Assembly (NCBI GenBank): GCA_016800925.1
Contig: JABCPU010000220.1
Location: 1-64,000, forward strand
Length of the DNA: 64,000 nucleotides
Source of the DNA: Suillus spraguei
Taxonomy: Eukaryota; Basidiomycota; Agaricomycetes; Boletales; Suillaceae
Reading direction: 5' to 3'
Of the stretch, positions 31,143 to 42,016 are shown in pieces; within the stretch, counting starts at the first letter, position 1, and every line of letters begins with the position of its first letter. The notes beneath the pieces were generated by a model that was not told the origin of the DNA, made no database searches, and saw only the letters and a list, made by a program, of their open reading frames with translations. Position numbers and translations under genes: made by a program.

Positions 31143-31313
31143 ATCTTATCGTAGTAAGGTCGCAAGGCCACCAGCCAGGGCTGAGTGAAGTTATCACCGG
31201 GAAGTGGCTCCAGTCTACATTTCTTGTCACTCGGCGTTAATTGTACCCCACGGAGGGCAATTGCGACCTCGTGTACGCGGGCCGTATGTTGTACTTCTTG
31301 TCCCACAGAACTT
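31143..31313 (-). other. Coding-like minus-strand exon, unknown
   Basis: An open minus-strand stretch ends at a stop near 31141. It has a protein-like composition (VHEVAIALRGVQLTPSDKK; WLVALRPYYDKIL). It lies beyond the FunK1 remnant and could be the last exon of that decaying locus or of another gene. Family not recognised. Confidence 0.3.
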
Positions 31314-31410
31314 CTTACTCCACAGCAGCATCGTCAGAAGGCCAGCCAAGGTACAGATTGCAACTTGGTCATGGATTTTATCACTTGAATTCATTACATT
31401 CGTCCCCTCC

Positions 31411-31894
31411 TCACGTACGGTAGAAAGGATAATTTATCGTGAACTCTTTTAAAGTCTCGTCCATTTTCTCTATACCATTCGGTGCATCGGTGTTCCGGAA
31501 GTTATCAAATGCCTGCCGCGGACGGTGAGTGACCAGAGAGCACCGGTACGAGAAAAACTCCATATGTTCATCAACAAGCATGTTAAATGCATTGCGGCCA
31601 ATAAATACCATACTCAAAATGTCAGTTCTTGCAACGAGAAGCCACAATTTCGACCGCCGGTATCCAGCACCTCATCAGAGTCGAATATCTACGTTATGAG
31701 AAGTGACCTTACACCACTGTCAGTGTAGTCTTCGACTCGGAGTACTTCAAGCCCGTCCACACAATGACGTGAACGCTCGACTCGAGGTCGTCCTCGATGC
31801 TATATGAGGCACCTTTATTTGCGATGAGATGAGGAGACATAAACTGCCAAGTGACCTTGGTGAAACCGAATTCAGTATAAAAGGGTGCTTTCAT
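31411..31894 (-). pseudogene. FunK1-type kinase fragment
   Basis: The minus-strand frame from 31894 reads VTWQFMSPHLIANKGA and SIEDDLESSVHVIVWTGLKY, the hallmark C-lobe blocks of fungal FunK1 kinases (TGTWQFMS ... DDLES..HV..W). After a likely intron the sequence continues IFDSDEVLDTGG, then needs a frame change near 31655 to read KLWLLVARTDILSMVFIG. The N-lobe, the catalytic loop and the DFG motif are all absent. It is a truncated, frameshifted remnant. Confidence 0.6.
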
Positions 31895-32037
31895 GGGAAG
31901 TAGTATCGAGATTGAAATGAAGGATGAGGAGAAAATGAAGACTAAAAGTGTTTGTGGCTCTGCTGCCTGGCTCTGAAATTTATCTTTACAAGGGAGAATG
32001 AAGAAAGGGTACAGGGATGCCCGGAGGGCTGTGCGAA

Positions 32038-33700
32038 TCAAGAATGTATTTGGGGTGAATGTAAGATAATCCCGTTCGGGCTTTGCCGTTGTTTGTCTGT
32101 GCAAATAATCCGCAGAACTTTCGATATAGCATATGACCTTGCAAGCAAGGTGATATCACCAGAGTCTAACCAGGTATCAGGGCCCATGGCAGCAGCAAGT
32201 TTCCCGACCAGCGTGCCTGCTGCTTGACCCTTCGTCACGAAAGCACGGTTCGTACAAACAACCATGCTTATTTTGCATCGTGTCAGCATGACATTCGTCT
32301 TGCGCGCGTTATTCAAGAACCCTACGCCCTGAGTACGGACTAGAGATATGATCATGTGGTCTTCCTCGTTTCCTGCCGTGATCGTCAGTCAGATCTTCCC
32401 AATATGTCAAGGAACTACTCGCCTTGGAAGGAGTCCACATTGAAGCATTTATCTTCCCATGGAAGCCCCGCTGATTCAAGCTGCTTTCTATTGCAGACCT
32501 CTGAGCATCATACGGGGTGATAATCCTGAACTGCCTGCCCTGCTCGTGGTATACATGGGCGAGGTGGATAACCACGAGTATCTCTTGCGGGTTCTAATGG
32601 AAACGACGTGAGGCTGGCATATCACGAGGGTCAGGAAAAAACATACTATCCAACTAGTTCCCTTTTTCTGCTCCTGACCCATTTTGACATCCAAGAAACA
32701 ACACGCTGCCTTGCTGCTGATGTCGTGTGCGGTTATCAACTTCTGATTATATACATGACGGGATATAAAGCTGCCAATGACGAGTGGCATACGATCTAGG
32801 ATCGGGAGTTGAAACGACGAAGAGACAAAGTGGAGATATGAGCTTACATTGGGTATCCAAAAAGTGTGCCCGCTTTCGAGGTGCGGGAACTCAAAAATAC
32901 TTTGTAGCTTTCCAACGTGATCTTGGCCGAATGGTGCCACTGATGTCCAAGTCAGTACAGGTCAACGATGGAATAACTACCCGGGTTTCACTTTGCTTAT
33001 CGTCACCGATGAACACCATTTTTGGAGGCTATGCTGGAAACGCTGAAGCAGCGGCAGGTAGTCTCCCACTTCGATTTGACTTGCCTCGTCGAATATCACG
33101 GTTTGAACCGGGACTTGACGAGTAAAATTTTCGATACGAGGCTTAGACATTATACTCAATGTGCAAAGTATGACTCTTGTATCGAGCAAAAGCCGGCTAA
33201 CGACCACAGGCCCACCACCAAACATGTCGGATCGTATAAGTAAAACAATGTTCTAGTCTTTCATACAGGTGTTCATGCCTACAACACGAAAATTCAGTAT
33301 GGCAGAGATGCGAAGAAGGTGTGACATACCAGTCATAATGGAAGTCTTTGGATACTAGAAGCTTGAATTCACGGAAGCCAACCCCGTCAAGCTTTTCTGC
33401 GATATTCTTGACGGCAACGTTCGAATGTGCCACGAGCCAAACCGTGCGATCCTTGTGCCCAGTCCTGACGATACTGTCGACACTGGTTGCTATGACTGTT
33501 GTTTTGCCAGTGCCAGGAGGGCCCTGAATAAGAATAAGCAACACACGATCTCCGTCTGCTTGCGAAATAATTCGCTCCACTGCTACATACTGCGAATAGT
33601 TCAATGTACAGAACAAAGCAAATCAAATGGGTACTTTGTGTGTCCAGTATCCCAGGCTCCAGAGTAACCAGTTTTCTTGAATTCAAACGCCTTTCAGCGT
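32038..33700 (-). pseudogene. UPF1-like SF1 helicase pseudogene
   Basis: Read on the minus strand: FCTLNYSQYVAVERIISQ, Walker A LIQGPPGTGKTT, VAHSNVAVKNIAEKL and WHEHLYERLEH, then VIFDEASQIEVGDYLPLL (motif II, DEAS). Next are MVFIGDDKQ, QDHVGKLQSIFEFPHL, MPLVIGSFISRHVYNQKL, FRIITPYDAQRS and finally VDSFQGNEEDHMIISLVR with NVMLTRCK (motifs V/VI). The order matches UPF1/SMG2-like and Helz-like superfamily 1 helicases. Frame breaks lie near 33612, 33018 (a five-T run) and 32470. One intron (near 32380-32425) has a GC donor. A sequence further upstream (FKKTGYSGAWD) belongs to it; the true N-terminus was not found. Likely inactive. Confidence 0.7.
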
Positions 33701-34482
33701 CTTCTTGAATCTAACTTCAAACAACATTGAGCCGAATTTGCGCGTAAGCAATTACATAAAGGCAGCGTTGTTGATGAATTTGAAATGTGACACCTTGCTG
33801 TTGTCAGTTGTATAAGTACCAATGTGATAACTTACATTTGTGATTGTCGACGGTTATGCGAGGAGGTGTATGACGCTGGATCTGTTTAATGAGCCTCAGC
33901 AAGCCGACTTTGCAGGTGCGCTGAGAATTGCTGTCGCTGTCTCTGGCTCTCGCGACTTTTCACTGGGCCTAATGCAGTGGACATTCCGGGATGGCCATCA
34001 TGCAGTCGATATATCCCCTGATGTCGCTCTATGCGCTCAAGCCAGGCAGACTTCCATCGATCCTATAGCACACCAAGGTCTTCTCCATTGAGGACCGAGG
34101 TGGTTACTATCCTCAATGAGAATAATAAAGTGTGCTGGACGAAGAGAGCCGAGTCTGCAGTAGTCTGGAAATAGGCTATGTCTGTTTTCGTAGGTAGTCC
34201 ATTGGAGCGCTGACCGTATTAAACAGACGCAAAGGAGGACACGCAACTAGTACCGGCAGTGGATATCATCGAAATAGAGGCATTGGGCTAGAACATGGAT
34301 TTTAATGAGACACTTAGTTACTATTAGTGACTGCCAAAGTTCATTGCAAGCCTTGGCCAAATGGTCCCCGTGTTTACTAGTATTTACGGGCATTCCTAAG
34401 CAAGCATGACGGCTTGGCCGTTGGTCCAGCAGACTCACTTTCAATCTTTCTTGATGTGCTTTTACTTGAATGGTCCGACATC
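33701..34482. other. Region between helicase pseudogene and membrane protein gene
   Basis: Short ORFs on both strands, none convincing. It may contain the eroded 5' exons of the helicase locus (minus) and the promoter of the 34.5-kb gene (plus). Confidence 0.35.
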
Positions 34483-35201
34483 ATGGCAATGGAACTCAAT
34501 GTAACTACAGTGAGTTGGCCCTCTCTCTACGACCCAGCCATCGAGCTCTCCGTCCGCCGTGGTCCCCTGTATCCCGTACAGCCAGGTGGCCATTATCTCG
34601 TCAATCCAGACGGTGGGACATTGTCTATTACCTCCTACTACAGAAAGCTATGGAACTCCACAGATATATTTCGCTTCACTCTCTACTGGACCCTTATTTT
34701 TCACATTCCTTTCTACGCCATATGTGGCATCTATGCCTTTCTCAATTTCGCATTTCCGCCTTCGCGTCGATCAATAGCGACATTCCCACTTGAAACCTCT
34801 CCCCTCATTCCCTTCTCCCCCAGTTCCAACCAAACAGAACAATGGATAAAACGTCCACGGCCTAACGTTCGCCGTTCCCGGCTTACATTTGCCCTCCTCG
34901 TTATTCTTGCATTTTTGTTCTTTAGTCTCGCTGGTGCTGTCATGGGAGCAGCTGTGGTCGGCTTCGTACTTGCAGGTGTATACAAGGCAGGCGGCTTTTA
35001 CATGTCCACGTGCGTTTGTTGTCTCTGCGCCTGCAGCATGCACATCCTGATCAAATTCATCAAGCTGGGTCCCGTTCGTATGGGCTGTGATCCAGAGCCT
35101 TGTAGGGCTTCTGGCGTAAGTGGACCCTTTTTTTCGTCTGTTGCTATGCAATCTTAATCAATACTTGCAGGATCTGGCCGTCTGTCATCAACATCATTTG
35201 A
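34483..35201 (+). CDS. Multi-pass membrane protein (202 aa), conserved fungal type
   Basis: Three exons: 34483-35009, 35065-35115, 35171-35201, giving 202 aa with frame kept. The start is MAMELNVTTV; the frame extends further 5' but without an ATG. After a short soluble head (WPSLYDPAIELSVRRGPLYP) there is a membrane span near 65-95 (FRFTLYWTLIFHIPFYAICG), a Pro-rich cytosolic loop, a long hydrophobic pair (LTFALLVILAFLFFSLAGA; GAAVVGFVLAGVYKAGGF) and a last span (VPFVWAVIQSLVGLLAIW) ending PSVINII. The pattern is recalled from widely conserved uncharacterised fungal integral membrane proteins; the function is unknown. No breaks. Confidence 0.75.
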
Positions 35202-38200
35202 GCTCTTGTGACTCTGCGAGTTTGTGTCCGAGTCCAAGATTATGGCTCCCTTGGATTCGGCACGCCTTGCATTGCAACCCCTATACCCCTGTGCGATCGG
35301 TATTTGTCCATCGCATCTTTCCTTCGGCCTCGTGCCATGTTTTGTGAGCAGGGTGCTGCTGCGTGCTTTACAGCGTGCAATGTTGTCTCTTTCAGCGAAG
35401 CGCAGTGGCCCCACAGTCAGATGAAACGATGGTTTGATGGACATCAGCGGGACATTAGGTATCTCAATCGTTTTGCGGCTCTTTTGTGTAGCATCACCGC
35501 TTTGTACAGGTAAAGCTACTCCTGGCGCATCCCACTGCGGGTGTTAGAATATCGCATACTTCATCCGTGAGGTGGGATCATAATGGAGCATGGCCAAGCG
35601 CGATGATTCTCAGTAGGACGTAAAATCCGCTTCTACAAGAAAACATGTCGGCTGCATTCCCTTGTACTCGTTCACTATGACTTCACAAGGGTTCTCGCGT
35701 ATTTTCGTGTCCCCCTGTCTCATCTCAGCGATCTCTCCCCCTCCGTTCAAGCGACTCGCCTGCTAAAAGCTACCAAGGTGCTCAATTAATGCATCAATAT
35801 TGTGGGGAGCTTGCTGACCCGTAAGAAATTTAATGGTTACCGTTAATATCTTTAACCCTGCCGAGCATAAGGCGACAGAGCGCTCTCAGTCTTTCCTAGT
35901 TAAGCGCTGCTAATGCCGTCGAAACCTTGCGGCCGGTGAGCACGGCCAGAGGATGAGGAAGTTTGGGACCGACAAGAGGGGAATGCCGACGTCTCCTCGA
36001 TACGGTGCCTACATATATATACCACCATCTTGACAGGGAGAGGAATATCAGAAATATCACTGGTGATATTTAGCTGACTCGCAACGATTGACATCAAATC
36101 GGCATATCTGCTACTAGTGCATGGTCCAGACAGTGCTAGAACTCATGCATATTCAGATACAACATAAAGTACTTGGATGTAGACGACGCAATTCATGCAT
36201 TTTGAGCGCTCCGTGTCGAATCTCATAGTCTGCATCTACCAGTCGTATCGACAGTAATATATTGACACGACATGCCTCTTGCTCTATTATGATAGACCGG
36301 TAGATACTACTGTATTATTATTATGCATATAGGCAAATATTTTGCGCGTACCAATGCAAAGCGTTACGCTTGAAAATGCAGACGAACAACTAGTAGTACG
36401 GTCGCAGAGGCTTGAAACATTTTCTTGTGAGAACATTTCAAGGCCATGCTACTGTACTACTCTGAATCCAAGAAGAAGAATAGGACTTATGATAAGGGCA
36501 GCTAATGCTGAGTGCTGATGAAGTTGGATACTTAGGACCGTGAGACAATTTTCGACCCCCTCAGTTCAGTCTAGTGATAGCCAAGCTTATGAAAATACCC
36601 CACTACCATAGCAATTGAAACTACAGCTGTATTACAATCCCCTGTATTTTGAACATTCAGCATGCCGTGGTCATTGCATGGACATTACTGCGATCTACTA
36701 CGACCTAGAATGACCCAATTTTCCGTGACCCATGGATATCTGTGGGTGAAGATCGTGGTTGGTGTGCGTGTTCACTGGCGTCAATTGACTCATTGCCATA
36801 ATCACTCATAAAGATCCTTTTCATCGATCTTTATCCAAGCTAGGCAAGTGCAATATCGTACGCGTGTCGTTTCAAACTTCGATATCCCAAATACCTCCAT
36901 CAATATGTAATCCACGAACCATAACCATTTCCGACATTCCGATTTCTGGCGATATCCTTGCGCAATGCGCAGGGGTGCCAAGAGCGATGTGAGTAATTAT
37001 GTTTGATCATCTATGCTGCTTCATTGAAACCTCCTTTCACTGACGAGAACAGGATCACTGCATCATCCCGCGATCCACGTGCTCAGGGTGCGATGACGTC
37101 TCGACCTTGCTTCGGGGACAGCTTTGCACTTAGCCCCTCACTTATCGCTACATTATCGGGTGCCGTCCCGTTATCGTATGGTGTTGCTGCGAAGGGTTCG
37201 ACAAACTGGTGCTATTCATGCGTGGGTTCTCATAGTATCGACAGGGGTGGTATCTCAAGACTGCTTCTGAGGGCGTGGCGTACGCTATGGTATTCGGAAA
37301 TATAGTCGGGAGATTCTTGCTTTTGTGGTGAATTGTGATGTTCATGTGTTCAAGTGATTGCAATAATTTTGCTTGCAGCGTCGCTTGATTGGATCATTTC
37401 GATCTGCAAGATGACTCAAAGTGGACACCGTAATACTTTCACACCGCCTCATTGCACTCTATCCGAACACACCAGGACCACTACATCACGGAGTTTGGAA
37501 TGAGTCTAGATAAATCATTGCTTCGAGTAAGTCAAAGTTCAATGATAAAGGGCAGGAGAAATTGATAGTCCCCGTTTCCGTAAACTTACACTGTCTCGTA
37601 GCATAATCGACGCAACACGAAGGTCCCACAGGTGAGCAGATTAGAGCGCAGCCAGTTGCGACGATCGGATAGCTGTGTCCTGCCTGCACATATCTAGCCC
37701 GTCATCGCTTTACTAATTTTTCCGTGATCATACCCAGAACACCGTCTCAGATCTGTGGTGTCGTGCAGCATGCATCTTTGCATGATGCACCTAATTTGCC
37801 TCGCGATGTTGCGTTCTCCACCACTCATCTTGCGTCAATTATCAACAGCTGCAGTCAATAGATTAACTGCTGCCAGAGCCTAGTGCTAGGGCTGACGACG
37901 ACCTCGCGAACACAAGACACAAGGCAAATGTTACCGAGGATATTCCAAGACACCGGAACCCCCTGAATGCTACGTTTGAAATCCGCGGAAGAATTTGGAG
38001 AAAGCGCAGAACCTCGTGTTGGGCGTAGGGATGCGTCGTGATTGATATGAGGCTTCATCTGATGTGATTGGCCATGCTTAGACAAGGTTGGGTTCGGGCT
38101 GTAGGCAACGGATGTTTTATTTGCCAGCCTGTTGAACTTGAGTGTGCTTTCTTTAGTTCGAAACGTTGTATGTGGATGTCAAATGCGGGTTATCTGATAA

Positions 38201-38929
38201 GTACCCCACGGAAAAGAAAAAATTTGATCTGATTCTCCAAGAAGCGCTGCTCTTCCGGTGAGCGGACTCTTGATCGGAAGCCACGAAAAGATTAAGAACG
38301 GAGGCAAATTTTCAATTCTCCAAGTCAGCGAATCGTCTGATCTTATCTGTAGCGCCGAAAGGTTATTAGGTCAAAGCTTTGACGTATACACTTATGCATT
38401 TGACGTACGCATGCTGCCATTCAAGTGTACATAATGGACATTTTAGCAGCTCACGGACCCGACGACCACGTTCGCCGGTGTCGTGATAAAGTAGGGTAGG
38501 CGGTGTTTCGTGAGCACACGCTGAGTCAACTTGAACATTTGTTCAAGTCCTCTTCGCGTATATGGCGCGAGACAACGCAATGGCTGAGAATTACAGCCGT
38601 CGTGACGACGCGGGCGTTGAAAATTTACCGGGTCCTTCCATTCAAGGATCTGTAATTGGGAAACGGTAATAATAGTGAATGGGAATTGAGATAAGATTGC
38701 CTGGGAGGATCGGTTGCCACAAAGTCAACATGGACAAAGTATACGTACAAGTAATAATATTTGATCTTTTTATGATAGACGCCTAGATAAAATTTTATTG
38801 ATTGCAGAGGGTACTTGCATTGTTACAGCTGTTGGCATAGTTTTTACTCTTGAGGATGAGTGAGCAAAAATTCAGCAAAAAAAATATAGCCAGAGGGGAG
38901 GGATGAAGAATTAGGAAATATACTAGTTG

Positions 38930-38997
38930 TTATCTTTGCAACAGGTGTAATCTGATTGGCTGGATTCAATTTATAGTCGTTATCTTTTGGGTTTATC
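38930..38997. promoter_or_regulatory. Cluster of GATA sites upstream of the iron regulator
   Basis: TTATCT (reverse of AGATAA) occurs at 38930 and 38980, and TTATC at 38993. These are core sites of fungal GATA factors. They lie about 260-330 bp before the ATG. Confidence 0.4.
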
Positions 38998-39246
38998 GGC
39001 TCCCGCCAATACCAAAAATCATAAACTTGTCATAAACACTGCGGTGTCCGACTCTCTGCCCATTTGTTTCTTCCCCCCTACGTGTCTCGCTCACAATAAT
39101 ACCCCTCTCCTCACTATCGCCCACGTCGTCCACGCGCTATTCACTATCGACCTGTACAGTGAGACTTCATTGTTCGACGCGCGGTCTTGAGACACAACTG
39201 ACGTTCAACGTGTTGTAGTCAACATATTGTCTATCTTACTACTGTC

Positions 39247-39252
39247 TGATAA
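39247..39252 (+). promoter_or_regulatory. TGATAA site immediately before the iron-regulator ATG
   Basis: GTCTGATAA sits 5 bp before the start codon, followed by an A run. It resembles the ATCWGATAA element bound by SreA/Fep1-type GATA factors, differing in the first base(s). It would be in the 5' UTR. Confidence 0.35.
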
Positions 39253-39257
39253 AAAAA

Positions 39258-42016
39258 ATGTCGCCGATCGTAATGGAATCTCCTGCGTTGAACATGCATC
39301 ATCCTGCGCTTTCTACCCTCTCCCGGATACAACAGCAATTCTCGCCCAACACAGCCTCAGAACATGCTGCAGTACAACGCGACTCTTTGTCTAACTCACC
39401 GGTCCATGCCGGCTCCCTTCAGCAGAAGATAAACCCAAGCGACTTCACTTTTGAGCAACTCTTGCAGTCCAAAGAGCGACCTCAGCCTGTTGCAGAAGAC
39501 CAGCCGACGCCAACACCGACGCCGACACTGGCACCGAACGCGCCCCAGCAGCAGCAACAGCAGCAACAACGTACTGGTTGCACTAATTGCGGAGTCGTTG
39601 ACACGCCCCTGTGGCGACGCGACGCCGAGGGTAAAACCATCTGCAATGCTTGTGGTAAGTGATCTCTTCTCATCTCTTTCATTTCCCGTCCTACGCCGTC
39701 ACGTGTCAACCCATGGTTGGTGGGCTCGTGGGCGTCCGTTTCCAAAACACACCCCGTGCACTCCATATCACATTTGCAACATTCCGTTGCATCTGAAACG
39801 TGTTCTGTGCATGCTTCTGCCGGTCAACATGTTGATTGGCCAATGTCATTTCCTGCGTTTCTTTCCCTACCTACCGCTTGGTAGTGCAGTAACAGTGTGC
39901 TGATTAAAATGTGTGCAACTCGTGGGCGCATCGCTTGGGTTTTTGCTCTTTATTCGATATAGGCCTTTACCTCAAATCACGCAAAGTCGCACGTCCCACA
40001 TCCCTGGCTCGCACGCCAACGCCTACTGCAACAGCTGCAGCCCCCGTTCGCCAACCCCCAAACGGAAGTGGAGAAACAGATATGTCCAACCTAAATCAGG
40101 CATCTTTGGCTGTACCAGCGACATCTCCTAGCCAACCACAATCGTCAAAAAATCAGGAAGCGTTGTCATCATCTCAACCTGAGAGCTCCGGACAGCCTCA
40201 GCCAAAACCCTCTTCAAAAACATCGTCCCCCACTAAGTCTATATCTGCTTCAAGTGCACACAATATTTCTATTGGAGGCACGTGTCCAGGTGACGGACGA
40301 TGTGATGGCACCGGAGGATCTAGTGCTTGTGCTGGGTGTCCCACACTCAACAACGCGCTTGCCATATCCGGACGATTAGAGGTGACGGCCCCTGCAGACG
40401 AATCGTCACCGTCCGCGCCTGCGCGAGGTGTAACTCCCACCGGTGATGCACCATCACCCGGTGTCGATACCGAAAGTCCACCATCGGGGCCTGCGAAGAA
40501 GGTCAAGTCTGCTGTGGGAGCGCTCAGCTGTGCTAACTGTGGTACAAGTACAACGCCATTATGGAGAAGAGATGATGTTGGCAACAACATCTGCAATGCT
40601 TGTGGTGCGTTTCAGCTTTCGTTTCAGCTCACATGCCCTTGCCATACTTCGTATCTGGCATGGGCCTTTATCTCCGCAAACTCCATTCACTTTGTAAAAT
40701 TTCTTGCGGAACGCACGTTCATCTCGCGATTGTCGCGCGTTGTCTATCATACCTCGTTTGCGTAATGGGAACTTAACTTATCCATTTGGTTTATCTTCCT
40801 TCCCACGATTTGTGGGGACGCGCATTGCCATATTGGGCTGATTGTTGAATGCTCTTGGCATCCGTCGGACCACTTTAATCGACACATTGATTGTTTTGTT
40901 TTTTTTGCCTTATCTCATCGTTTGGTCGGTTTCAGTACTGACCGTTAGATTACTTTCCAGGCCTTTACTTCAAGCTTCATGGAACGCATCGTCCCAACTC
41001 CATGAAAAAGACTGTCATCAAGCGACGAAAACGTGTCCCAGCAGCAGGGATGTCGTCGGGGCGCATGTCAGATCAGGCTGCAGCCGAGGCACTTGTCTCG
41101 GTTGGTCGGCTTGGTAGCCAACATGCGAACACCGAGGAAAGTGATGGCGAGATAGAAGAGCCCCAACCTCGCCGGAAGCGAGCACGGCGTGGAAAGAGTG
41201 ATCGGGAGAAAGGTCGCCTGCGCGAAAAGGATGACGATGAAGATATGGGAGAGGCAGAAGAGGAACAAGAACCCGTTAGTCGGCGGAAGAACGAGCGGAC
41301 TACGCGGAAAGCGTCCCGCGATTCGCATGGTTCCGCATGGGCAGAAGGCACAAGCATACAACAGATTGCAGAGGCTTTGAGGGTGTCACTGGTGATCGTG
41401 CCCATTCATTACCACGCAGTTCCGATATGGAACGCTTCGCACATGCTCACCATCTTGCACGCACTGGATCGGGCCATGGCGCATTCATGGCAGCGCCGCA
41501 TGCTGGATTCGATCTCCCTCCTCTTAATGCCGCTCTCGGTGAACGGTTTGGCGGCTACGGACCTCCTGGTCTCTTGGGTAATCGTGATTTCGGCGGAACG
41601 CCGTCTAGCTACATGCGCTCTGGTTCCAATGCGCCCAGCAGAACGCACTCGCCGTTAAATCCTGGTCTTGCTGCTCCTGGTGCGGGGTACGTCTTACCGC
41701 CGCCTCATGGCATGGGCCATGGATACTACGGACCCCTTGGACATTCGCCCCGCCTCATGATGTTTTGAACGGTGTTTTGACGTCAGGCGTTCCAACTGCG
41801 AGTGAGTTGAGGCAACATTACCTTGAACTGCATGAGCAGCGGAAACGGCTGGAGGAGATGATCCAAAAAACGGATGCTTTGATGGCTGGTGTCAAGCGAG
41901 GTCTTGACGAGATGGCGAGCGTTTCCCAGCAGCAACAGCAGCACTCGCCTCAGCATTCTCATGCCTCCCTGAACAGCCTGCGCAGCAGACTACAGTCTCA
42001 TCCGCGGTGCCTTTAG
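39258..42016 (+). CDS. Double-GATA iron/siderophore regulator (Fep1/SreA/Urbs1/Cir1 type)
   Basis: Exons 39258-39654, 39963-40604, then from 40961 onward. GATA finger 1 is [15 protein letters not shown]...CNACG (about 115-140, after a poly-Gln run) and finger 2 is [15 protein letters not shown]...CNACG. Between them lies the diagnostic cysteine-rich block [11 protein letters not shown]...CAGCPT of iron-sensing GATA repressors. A basic stretch and an acidic region ([14 protein letters not shown]) follow, then a C-terminal coiled coil ([19 protein letters not shown]). Both fingers are interrupted by introns (308 and 356 bp) at the same codon. A further short intron near 41386-41425 is needed. 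Near 41749 the frame changes at a C run: either a missing base or an intron of about 107 bp before GVPTASEL. Such proteins repress iron-uptake genes when iron is replete. Confidence 0.8.

Larger units (their letters stand above)
35202..39257. other. Gene-poor 4-kb interval
   Basis: No ORF with coding character, domain or plausible splice model was found on either strand. Minor structure only: an inverted repeat AAATATCAC/GTGATATTT around 36053-36072, and several GATA-type motifs close to the right end. It may hold distal regulatory DNA of the iron regulator, a non-coding RNA, or degraded repeats. Confidence 0.5.

Noticed and set aside
35208..35513. ORFs on both strands just after the 34.5-kb membrane protein
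   Set aside because: They overlap its last exon and 3' flank and show no motifs or splice logic; best seen as UTR or intergenic.
36053..36072. Inverted repeat AAATATCAC/GTGATATTT as a specific operator
   Set aside because: An isolated 9-bp AT-rich palindrome can occur by chance and no gene lies nearby.
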